Assembly (NCBI GenBank): GCA_910585035.1 | Contig: CAJUEF010000039.1 | Coordinates: forward strand, 1-6,928 | Direction: 5' to 3' | DNA: 6,928 nucleotides | Origin: an uncultured Christensenellaceae bacterium | Lineage (GTDB): Bacteria; Bacillota; Clostridia; Christensenellales; MGBC116941 | Part shown: positions 1-4,261 of the stretch, piece by piece | Layout of the letters: each line of letters begins with the position of its first letter | Numbering within the stretch: position 1 is the stretch's first letter | Made by a program: the position numbers and the translations under genes | Notes under the pieces: model-generated | What the model saw: the letters and a program-made list of their open reading frames with translations, nothing else | What the model was told of the DNA's origin: nothing | Database searches by the model: none

Positions 1-131
1 AAATGGATAATATAAGCGTTCTTAGCTATTGCAATAATTATAAGGATATTGACAATAAATTTGACTATGACTGGATGAATTATTATTTGTATGCTTTTGG
101 CGGAAACAGGGCGTTTATGTTAAGAAAGTAA
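1..131 (+). CDS. C-terminal end of a hypothetical protein, paralogue of the next gene
   Basis: The reading frame is open from the left edge and ends with TAA at 129-131, so the start is outside the window. The visible 43 codons end in a segment with CNNYKDIDNKF, DYDW and NYYLYAFGGNRAF. This matches the C-terminus of the protein at 144-602 at about 23 of 39 positions with no gaps, so the two genes are tandem paralogues. I do not recognise the family and assign no function. The stop codon overlaps the Shine-Dalgarno site of the next gene, so the pair is very probably cotranscribed. Being the 3' end of a longer gene is well supported; an in-frame ATG at 3-5 is probably internal, because the homologous part of the neighbour lies deep in its C-terminal half. 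Confidence 0.8.
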   Translation, partial: MDNISVLSYCNNYKDIDNKFDYDWMNYYLYAFGGNRAFMLRK

Positions 132-143
132 GGAGTGGTTTAT

Positions 144-602
144 ATGCTTGATGTTCGAGTTGTTATTGACCGCACTGATGAAATAAACTGGAGGTTCGGC
201 GAAGATATGGTTTATACCTTGCCGGTAGACGAAGATGAGGTTTGCAGTGCCATTGGCTTTAGGTGCTTGATTGGCAGAGCATATACAATAAAGCCTTTTT
301 GCGGTGATTGTATTCTTACAATAAAAGATGATACCACAATATTTGATATTAATTTTGAATATAGCCTTTTAAGTATGGTAGACGAACGCTGTCCCGAACT
401 TATAGACCGTTATGAGGACGGCGTTTTTGATTTTGGCGGTGTGAAAATACCGCTGCTTAAAATGATAGAAAAATTGCCTGAGCTCTATATATTAAACGGA
501 TGCAATAGTTATAAGGATATTGATAAGCAATTTAATTATGACTGGTCGAATTATTATTATTTTGCCTTTGGCAAAAACAAAGCGTTTTTATTAGGGAAAT
601 AA
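144..602 (+). CDS. Hypothetical 152-aa protein, second copy of a tandem pair
   Basis: A complete gene of 152 residues. I chose the ATG at 144 because AAGGAG (130-135) lies 8 nt upstream; a GTG at 135 is in frame but sits on the SD itself. The protein is soluble-looking, with no signal peptide or membrane segment, acidic and rich in aromatics. It has five cysteines (34, 41, 53, 56, 83, with a sixth at 120), of which CGDC at 53-56 is the only CxxC pair. An FDFGGVKIPLL segment lies near 95-105 and a Tyr-rich DWSNYYYFAFG end near 133-143. The C-terminal 40 residues match the gene just upstream, so this is a local duplication. Small acidic proteins in tandem variant copies are typical of immunity proteins in toxin/immunity loci, but nothing here proves that role and no toxin is visible. 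No clear terminator follows. Confidence 0.88.
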   Translation: MLDVRVVIDRTDEINWRFGEDMVYTLPVDEDEVCSAIGFRCLIGRAYTIKPFCGDCILTIKDDTTIFDINFEYSLLSMVDERCPELIDRYEDGVFDFGGVKIPLLKMIEKLPELYILNGCNSYKDIDKQFNYDWSNYYYFAFGKNKAFLLGK

Positions 603-731
603 GGTTATTTCTCGGCAAATATATATACAACATGGGATGTATATAAAATTTTAAGAATTGAAAACATAGAGTGTTGCAGGCATTAAAAGATCATGAATTC
701 CATCATTAGAGGGAAGGAGGTATAACTTTCA

Positions 732-773
732 ATGATAAGGCAAGGATGGGAACTGTATAATACAGTCAAATAA
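732..773 (+). other. 13-codon ORF behind a strong Shine-Dalgarno site
   Basis: AAGGAGGT at 714-721 is one of the strongest ribosome-binding sites in the window. The first suitable ATG (732) lies 10 nt downstream and opens a frame of only 13 codons (MIRQGWELYNTVK) ending in TAA at 771-773, just before the promoter of the nuclease gene. It may be a leader peptide, a tiny gene, or the start of a gene whose body was lost when the downstream unit was inserted. No family can be named from 13 residues. The rest of 603-842 holds an imperfect dyad near 620-645 but no other gene. Confidence 0.3.
752..766 (+). promoter_or_regulatory. 15-bp palindrome containing TATAAT
   Basis: ACTGTAT-A-ATACAGT is a perfect 7-bp-arm palindrome around one central base. 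It contains TATAAT at 756-761, a consensus -10 hexamer. No good -35 box lies at the right distance (TGATAA or ATGATA at 17-18 nt), so promoter activity is uncertain. It could be a repressor operator just upstream of the nuclease promoter, or chance in AT-rich DNA. The CTGT...ACAG ends recall the enterobacterial LexA box, but the 5-nt spacing is wrong for it. Confidence 0.3.
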
Positions 774-778
774 AAATA

Positions 779-807
779 TTGTAATTTTTTACCATAAATG
801 CTATTAT
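779..807 (+). promoter_or_regulatory. Sigma-A promoter of the Mrr-like nuclease (block copy A)
   Basis: TTGTAA (779-784), a 17-nt spacer, and TATTAT (802-807). The stretch 774-815 matches 2526-2567 at 37 of 42 positions, including TTTTACCATA in the spacer, so this is a copy of the recurrent promoter block. The -10 is flanked by ATG (798-800) and CAT (811-813), a weakened form of the dyad seen in the other copies. It also shows that the in-frame ATG at 798 lies inside the promoter and cannot be the translation start. Confidence 0.72.
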
Positions 808-842
808 ATTCATATCAAATATTTATTTATGGGGTTATAAAA

Positions 843-1586
843 ATGTTTAAAAATTTGTTATCCAAGATGTCCGATAGTTATTTACCAAAACCATGCGATT
901 ATGAGAATGAAACTATTCAAGAAGAAACGTTATTAAAGCCGGATAATTTTAATGATATACCTTTTGAAATGGTAAATATCTTTGATGGGTTAAATGTAAA
1001 AGATAACAATGGACGAAAGTTTGAAAAGTTTCTAAAAAATCTTTTTTATATATCAGGATATAAGCAAGAACTTACTAGATATAATAATGATGGTGGAATT
1101 GACTTATATGTTTCAAAAGGCAATGAGAAATATATTATTCAGGCAAAAAAAAGACATTTAAGATCTCAAAAATTAATTAGCGTAAAAGAAATGCGTGATT
1201 TTATTGGAGCACCTATTGATGAAGAATATACTGATTACAAAAAAGTTTTTATAACTAATCACTTTTTTTCTAGGCAGGCGGCTGAAACAGCAAAGAAATG
1301 CGATGTACAGTTAATTGATAAAATTGGATTATTTCGTTTAATAGCTCAAATGCAACCACAATTACTGGCAAAAGGGTACTTAAAATTTAGCATGGGAGAA
1401 CTTGGCTTTTGTGAAGAATGTGGCACTCCTATAACTTATGGGCAAGATAATGAAAAAGATAATAAAAGAAATAATAATGGAAAGTCAAAATATTATTATA
1501 TGTGTATTAACTCAAGGACAGGGGGAGACTGTTCTATTAAGAAAATATATGAAGAAGAATGGAATAAAAAACATAACATTGTTTAA
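843..1586 (+). CDS. Mrr-like restriction endonuclease with C-terminal zinc ribbon
   Basis: A 247-aa protein with the core of the Mrr-type, PD-(D/E)XK-fold nuclease domain (Mrr_cat family). The motifs appear in order: GRKFEKFLKNLFYISGY with the conserved Glu at 61, NNDGGIDLYV with the catalytic Asp at 87, and IIQAKK with the QxK motif at 100-102. These residues normally bind the metal ion and cleave DNA. The C-terminus has CEEC at 190/193 and cysteines at 221 and 230, a four-Cys zinc ribbon like those trailing topoisomerase I and some nucleases, probably for DNA binding. The first 45 residues are a variable N-terminal extension. Such proteins are usually type IV, modification-dependent restriction enzymes or solitary defence nucleases; the DNA target cannot be read from sequence. 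ATG 843 is chosen because GGGG at 831-834 is a weak but suitable SD and upstream ATG 798 is in the promoter. No methylase neighbour is visible, which fits a type IV enzyme. Confidence 0.88.
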   Translation: MFKNLLSKMSDSYLPKPCDYENETIQEETLLKPDNFNDIPFEMVNIFDGLNVKDNNGRKFEKFLKNLFYISGYKQELTRYNNDGGIDLYVSKGNEKYIIQAKKRHLRSQKLISVKEMRDFIGAPIDEEYTDYKKVFITNHFFSRQAAETAKKCDVQLIDKIGLFRLIAQMQPQLLAKGYLKFSMGELGFCEECGTPITYGQDNEKDNKRNNNGKSKYYYMCINSRTGGDCSIKKIYEEEWNKKHNIV

Positions 1587-1591
1587 AAGTA

Positions 1592-1619
1592 AGGGCTTAT
1601 GTTTTCATAAGTCTTTTTT
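1592..1619 (+). terminator. Intrinsic terminator after the nuclease gene
   Basis: AGGGCTTATG (1592-1601) and CATAAGTCTT (1606-1615) form a 10-bp stem with G-U pairs, closed by a TTTT loop and followed by a run of T. It begins 6 nt after the nuclease stop codon, so the nuclease is a monocistronic unit. Confidence 0.85.
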
Positions 1620-1694
1620 ATTTCCTTAAATAAAACGTCTATATTTAATTTTACACTAAATAAAATAAAGATTAAAAATATATCTTGGAAGATA

Positions 1695-1729
1695 TTGTTA
1701 TTTCTTGATAGAAATGTTATTATGTACAT
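1695..1729 (+). promoter_or_regulatory. Sigma-A promoter with operator-like dyad (block copy B)
   Basis: TTGTTA (1695-1700), a 17-nt spacer, and TATTAT (1718-1723). ATGT at 1714-1717 and ACAT at 1726-1729 form a dyad across the -10 box with 8 nt between the arms, exactly as at 2550-2565. The homology with the 2531 block extends upstream through an A-rich stretch: 1671-1732 matches 2507-2568 at about 47 of 62 ungapped positions. Expected transcription start is near 1730. Confidence 0.7.
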
Positions 1730-1740
1730 ATAAAGTTATA

Positions 1741-1855
1741 GGGGGACCATGTTATGAAAAAAGAAATCGCATTAGGTTAAGCCGTATGCTTAAAATGATG
1801 TTGGGAAAGTATGCAGCACTCTTGGGGTATAAGACTTTTATTTTTAATTTTTAAG
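1741..1855 (+). pseudogene. Possible debris of a frameshifted short gene in a long leader
   Basis: Between promoter B and the next gene lies about 175 nt of leader. GGGGGACC at 1741-1748 could serve as an SD for ATG 1754, but that frame reads only MKKEIALG and stops at 1778-1780. A neighbouring frame reads RLSRMLKMMLGKYAALLGY and on to TAA at 1852-1854. One lost or gained base near 1775 would join the two into a single short protein of about 33 residues. It may be a decayed gene, a leader peptide plus untranslated RNA, or chance. Apart from the terminator at 1592, promoter B and the hairpin at 1856, nothing else is seen in the 319 bases between 1586 and 1906. Confidence 0.25.
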
Positions 1856-1879
1856 TTGCCATAGCAAAAAGCATGGCGA
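1856..1879 (+). other. Hairpin in the leader of the 59-aa gene
   Basis: TTGCCAT-(A)-GC pairs with GCATGGCGA around an AAAAA loop, giving about nine pairs with one bulged A. It is not followed by a T run, so it is unlikely to be a terminator on the + strand. It lies 18 nt upstream of the SD of the 59-aa gene and could affect RNA stability or processing. It also contains the in-frame ATG at 1873, which has no SD. Confidence 0.35.
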
Positions 1880-1905
1880 AAAAAATATATAATTTTGGAG
1901 GAATT

Positions 1906-2085
1906 ATGAAGAACAATAATTCAAAATACAGTGATGAAGTATTAGCGGTTTTAAAACGGTTAAATGAACTTGGTGTTAAGGCTGAAATTTTAGATGAAAA
2001 TGTTCAGCCGGAGGAAAAAGAAGATTATGAATACTTTTTTGGAATTTCCCTTGACGGGGATCCAGAGGAAGATAAAAAATCTTAA
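1906..2085 (+). CDS. Small acidic hypothetical protein, 59 aa
   Basis: A complete small gene. ATG 1906 is chosen because GGAGG at 1897-1901 lies 4 nt upstream; an in-frame ATG at 1873 lies inside a hairpin without an SD. The protein starts with a polar MKNNNSKYSDEV, then a probable amphipathic helix (EVLAVLKRLNELGVKAEIL, about residues 11-29), followed by a strongly acidic tail with many Glu/Asp. There is no signal peptide, membrane segment or cysteine. I recognise no family. A 17-codon ORF at 3352-3405 resembles its N-terminus and is followed by a matching terminator, so this gene probably has a decayed second copy in the same window. It has its own promoter block (1695) and terminator (2106), so it is a self-contained unit. 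A small regulatory or inhibitor protein would fit, but that is only a guess. Confidence 0.72.
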   Translation: MKNNNSKYSDEVLAVLKRLNELGVKAEILDENVQPEEKEDYEYFFGISLDGDPEEDKKS

Positions 2086-2105
2086 TCATTCATCCACCTT
2101 TATGA

Positions 2106-2137
2106 AAAAAGAGAAGCAGAAATGTTTCTCTTTTTTT
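2106..2137 (+). terminator. Intrinsic terminator with GAAA loop, copy 1
   Basis: A 13-bp stem (2106-2118 with 2123-2135, one G-U pair) closed by a GAAA tetraloop, with a T run to 2137. The 29 bases from 2108 (AAAGAGAAGCAGAAATG, then TTTCTC and Ts) recur at 3408-3436. Confidence 0.9.
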
Positions 2138-2179
2138 ATACCCTTTTTTATACAGTTTTAAATATTGAAGGAGGAACAT

Positions 2180-2401
2180 ATGAAAGAATGTAAGCATAAA
2201 AGCACTTATATACAGCCTTTTGCACAGAGCAAAAAAATATATGTATTTTGCACGAGCTGCCATAAGTGCATTAAGACGGTAAATATATCAGACTCCAAAG
2301 AGGAGCTTAAGGAGGATATTAAATATGGAGGCTACGGATGGATATTTGGCAATCCATCCTTTAACAAAAAGAAAAAGAAAAGAGCTGTGGGTTGTGAATA
2401 A
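2180..2401 (+). CDS. Cys-rich putative zinc-binding protein, 73 aa
   Basis: A complete small gene. ATG 2180 has AAGGAGG (2168-2174) 5 nt upstream; a TTG at 2165 in the same frame lies before the SD and is rejected. The N-terminal half has C4 and H6, then C24-x2-C27-x2-C30 around YVFCTSCHKCIK, a pattern suited to binding one zinc ion as a small ribbon or knuckle. A charged helix-like part follows (SDSKEELKEDIKYGG, about 42-56), then GWIFGNPSF and a lysine-rich end (KKKKKR) that could contact nucleic acid. The protein has no signal peptide and is probably cytoplasmic. No named family is recognised. The gene starts 43 nt after the preceding terminator, and I see no convincing promoter there, so it may depend on readthrough or a weak promoter. 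No clear terminator follows in 2402-2530. Confidence 0.75.
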   Translation: MKECKHKSTYIQPFAQSKKIYVFCTSCHKCIKTVNISDSKEELKEDIKYGGYGWIFGNPSFNKKKKKRAVGCE

Positions 2402-2530
2402 ATGTGCAAAGTTTAATAAAAAAACAGTGTTATTTTGGTATATGTTGTGCATAGTATGTGTATAAAGAAAAATATTTTACTGCTAAATTGCCCTAGATAT
2501 AAATTTTTTAAAAATATTTGCTGGAAAATA

Positions 2531-2569
2531 TTGTAAAATTTTACCATATATGTTATTATATACATATAT
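2531..2569 (+). promoter_or_regulatory. Sigma-A promoter with 8-bp-arm dyad (block copy C)
   Basis: TTGTAA (2531-2536), a 17-nt spacer, and TATTAT (2554-2559). ATATATGT (2546-2553) and ACATATAT (2562-2569) are perfect 8-bp inverted arms around the -10 box, the most complete dyad of the four block copies. An A/T-rich stretch upstream (2501-2520) may act as an UP element. The transcription start is expected near 2566, so the leader before the lipoprotein start is only about 25 nt. Confidence 0.75.
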
Positions 2570-2589
2570 AGCAAGGGGAGATGATTTCT

Positions 2590-3273
2590 ATGAAGAAATA
2601 TATAGCTATAGGATTAGTGCTTGCAATGATGGTAGGTGTTGCAGGATGTGACACAGCGACAGATAATATGGATATGTTAGCCCAAATAATGGCAACAGCA
2701 GATCAGATTACTACGGCAGCCGTTGACCCAAATTCACAAGGAGATCAAGGGGCGATAGAGAACGGCGATAATGGGGAAGCTGCCGGCGCAAAGGAAAATC
2801 CAAACGAGGATACCGAAAAGAACGGAAATGGCATGGGGAATGATAGTGCCAATAATGCGCCGGCAGCAAATAAATCTTCTAATAACCAGGCTAGCCAGCA
2901 GCGAAACCAAGCCGCTGGCAATGCTCAGGTTAATAATTCGGGAGGAAATAATTCAGCAAAGAACAATAATTCCAGTGGAAATAATAACGCTCAGGCAAAG
3001 CCTAATAACAATCAAGCAGCGAACAACAGCACACCGAAAGCAAATAATCAAGGACAGAATAAGCCTGCAAGCAATAATGCTGATACAAAGAAAGATACAA
3101 CTAAGGCAACCACAAAGGCAACTACTACGGTTAAGAAAAAAGAAAGATATTATATCTGTAATCAATGTGGCTTTAAATCTAATGTTAAAAATGGTACTTC
3201 AGCTATTTGGAAGCATATTGATCAGAGAGCATTAGCTGGTTATAGTTGTGGTGGTTATCATACAGGATATTAA
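2590..3273 (+). CDS. Lipoprotein with Asn-rich linker and C-terminal zinc-finger-like domain
   Basis: A 227-aa secreted lipoprotein. ATG 2590 is chosen because AAGGGGAG (2573-2580) lies 9 nt upstream; an in-frame ATG at 2581 touches the SD. Residues 1-20 are a lipoprotein signal peptide (MKKYIAIGLVLAMM, then VGVAGC) with the lipobox cysteine at 20, so the protein should be lipid-anchored outside the membrane. Residues about 45-170 are a low-complexity linker of Asn, Ala, Gln, Gly and Ser, followed by a Lys/Thr stretch (TTKATTKATTTVKKK) that probably spans or contacts the cell wall. The last 43 residues form a small domain, C190-x2-C193-x15-H209-x10-C220-x3-H224, which resembles the C2H2-like finger at the end of many secreted clostridial proteins. 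Its ligand is unknown. The linker is low in sequence constraint, so homology searches should use the two ends only. Confidence 0.88.
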   Translation: MKKYIAIGLVLAMMVGVAGCDTATDNMDMLAQIMATADQITTAAVDPNSQGDQGAIENGDNGEAAGAKENPNEDTEKNGNGMGNDSANNAPAANKSSNNQASQQRNQAAGNAQVNNSGGNNSAKNNNSSGNNNAQAKPNNNQAANNSTPKANNQGQNKPASNNADTKKDTTKATTKATTTVKKKERYYICNQCGFKSNVKNGTSAIWKHIDQRALAGYSCGGYHTGY

Positions 3274-3299
3274 TAAATAAATTTTTTTAATATTATGTA

Positions 3300-3328
3300 T
3301 TGATAAATTATGTTATATATGTAATTAT
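3300..3328 (+). promoter_or_regulatory. Decayed copy of the promoter block (copy D)
   Basis: TTGATA (3300-3305), a 17-nt spacer ending in ATATATGT as in copy C, and AATTAT (3323-3328) in place of TATTAT. The spacer matches copy C at 13 of 17 positions. The right arm of the dyad is lost (GTAGG instead of the ACAT region). It precedes the 17-codon remnant, so both promoter and gene appear to have decayed together. Confidence 0.5.
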
Positions 3329-3351
3329 GTAGGTGGTGAGGGGTAGGGTTT

Positions 3352-3405
3352 ATGAGCGAAGAAAATCTAAAGAATAACAGTGAAGTGTTAGAAGTACTCA
3401 TTTAA
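3352..3405 (+). pseudogene. 17-codon remnant related to the 59-aa gene
   Basis: ATG 3352 follows a GGTGGTGAGGGGTAGGG purine-rich stretch and opens MSEENLKNNSEVLEVLI, ending in TAA at 3403-3405. The core NNSEVLEVL resembles NNNSKYSDEVLAVL at the start of the 59-aa protein (1906-2085), and two bases after the stop begins a terminator matching the one that follows that gene. The simplest reading is a second copy of the unit in which the middle and end of the gene were deleted, joining its start to the terminator. It could instead be a genuine very short peptide gene; the intact SD and stop do not exclude that. Confidence 0.5.
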
Positions 3406-3407
3406 GG

Positions 3408-3436
3408 AAAGAGAAGCAGAAATGTTTCTCTTTTTT
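3408..3436 (+). terminator. Intrinsic terminator with GAAA loop, copy 2
   Basis: AAAGAGAAGCA (3408-3418) pairs with TGTTTCTCTTT (3423-3433) around a GAAA loop, followed by Ts. The sequence from 3408 to 3436 is the same as that from 2108 to 2136. It ends the 17-codon remnant unit. Confidence 0.88.
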
Positions 3437-3469
3437 ATTACTTATTTTTTCTTTTTTAGGGAAATATTG

Positions 3470-3501
3470 TATAATCATGCTATAGAAAGGGGCATGATTA
3501 T
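3470..3501 (+). promoter_or_regulatory. Inverted repeat spanning -10 box, SD and start codon
   Basis: ATAATCATGC (3471-3480) and GCATGATTAT (3492-3501) are perfect 10-bp inverted arms around an 11-nt loop. TATAAT at 3470-3475 is a consensus -10 box overlapping the left arm; the -35 region is only T-rich (near TTTTCT, 3447-3452). The SD AAAGGGG (3486-3492) is in the loop and the ATG (3500-3502) begins in the right arm. As DNA it could be an operator over the promoter. In RNA started upstream it would fold and hide the start codon, whereas RNA started from this -10 (about 3482) would lack the left arm and be free to translate. Confidence 0.6.
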
Positions 3502-4120
3502 GAGTAAAAATAAAATTTATAAAAAACAAAAAACAAATACAGAAAGCAGGAAGGATATTATGTTAATTATATCTTTTGGAAGCTTAATGGTAAGTATTTT
3601 GGCATTAATATTTTCAGCATTCAGTGTGTATTATTCTCAAAAAGAATATAAATATAAGCTAGATCCGCGTTTTGAAACCAGAAGTGGAATTATGGTAAAA
3701 AGGAATAATGACGGCAGCGCTAAATATGGTTCAAGCGGTTTTTCAATTGAACTTTTGGAAGAAAACAATTTAAAATCTGCATATATCATTCATGCTAATA
3801 ACATAGCTGAAAAAAAGAGCATTGAAGACGATACGATCCATGTAAATTTAAATAAAATGGAATATGATTTAATTGTTGGAGACATAAATTATCAATACAA
3901 ATTTTTGCTGTTAAACAGTTTAGATGATAGTTCGGAACTATATTTAATATTTTTTAAAAGTGTAGGAGGTGAAATTCAAGTCGGAGAAGCTGCAAATACG
4001 GATATTTGGAGTTACTTGAATGGAAATATCAGTAATTCTTATTATGAAGGTGAAAGGCAAATGGCAGAACATTATTTAAAAGTTTTAAACGGTCTAAAAG
4101 AGTGTTCTGTTAATTTATAA
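3500..4120 (+). CDS. Membrane-anchored hypothetical protein, 206 aa
   Basis: ATG 3500 is chosen because AAAGGGG (3486-3492) lies 7 nt upstream; ATG 3494 in the same frame is only 1 nt from the SD, and the open frame further upstream lies in a terminator. The protein begins with a Lys-rich cytoplasmic tail (about 1-19), then one hydrophobic segment at about 20-44 (MLIISFGSLMVSILALIFSA and the next residues). The positive-inside rule predicts the remaining 160 residues are outside the cell. That part alternates short strands and turns, with segments such as GFSIELLEENNLKSAYIIHAN and YKFLLLNSLDDSSELYLIFF, suggesting a compact beta-rich domain, and has one cysteine near the C-terminus (ECSVNL). 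I recognise no family. The gene is flanked by terminators on both sides and is therefore its own transcription unit. An accessory role at the cell surface is likely, nothing more specific. Confidence 0.82.
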   Translation: MSKNKIYKKQKTNTESRKDIMLIISFGSLMVSILALIFSAFSVYYSQKEYKYKLDPRFETRSGIMVKRNNDGSAKYGSSGFSIELLEENNLKSAYIIHANNIAEKKSIEDDTIHVNLNKMEYDLIVGDINYQYKFLLLNSLDDSSELYLIFFKSVGGEIQVGEAANTDIWSYLNGNISNSYYEGERQMAEHYLKVLNGLKECSVNL

Positions 4121-4140
4121 AACAAACAACATTACTATTT

Positions 4141-4170
4141 AAAGAGAAGTTTTACGACTTCTCTTTTTTT
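4141..4170 (+). terminator. Intrinsic terminator after the membrane-protein gene
   Basis: AAAGAGAAGT (4141-4150) pairs with ACTTCTCTTT (4157-4166) in a perfect 10-bp stem with a TTTACG loop and a T run to 4170. The outer stem resembles the two GAAA-loop terminators, but the loop differs. Confidence 0.9.
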
Positions 4171-4208
4171 ATTACCACTTTAAAAGAAATTTCAGGCTTT
4201 TTGAACGT

Positions 4209-4236
4209 TTGATTCAAAGAGCTTTTTGTATATAGA
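4209..4236 (+). promoter_or_regulatory. Candidate promoter of the adhesin gene
   Basis: TTGATT (4209-4214), a 16-nt spacer, and TATAGA (4231-4236), 12 nt before the SD of the adhesin gene. A TTGAAC at 4201 is nearer to consensus but is spaced 22 nt or more from any -10. This region does not resemble the recurrent promoter block. After the strong terminator at 4141 a new promoter is expected here, so position is better supported than the exact boxes. Confidence 0.35.
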
Positions 4237-4261
4237 TACCAAAAAACGGGGAGGAAAGAAG

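Noticed and set aside
752..766. Palindrome as an SOS box of the enterobacterial type
   Set aside because: That box needs CTGT-N8-ACAG; here the spacing is 5, and the organism looks like a Firmicute.
798..842. Upstream in-frame ATG adding 15 residues to the nuclease
   Set aside because: It lies within the -35/-10 promoter block and has no SD; ATG 843 fits better.
1438..1629. Open frame of 63 codons on the + strand
   Set aside because: It overlaps the zinc-ribbon end of the nuclease in another frame and runs through the terminator; no SD and no plausible protein.
2771..3235. Open frames on both strands inside the lipoprotein gene
   Set aside because: They are by-products of the repetitive AAT/CAG-rich linker; the lipoprotein frame has the SD, lipobox and Cys/His domain.
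4201..4217. GAACGTTTGATTC as a Firmicutes LexA box
   Set aside because: The right half should be GTTC after four bases (GAAC-N4-GTTC); here it is GATT, so the match fails.
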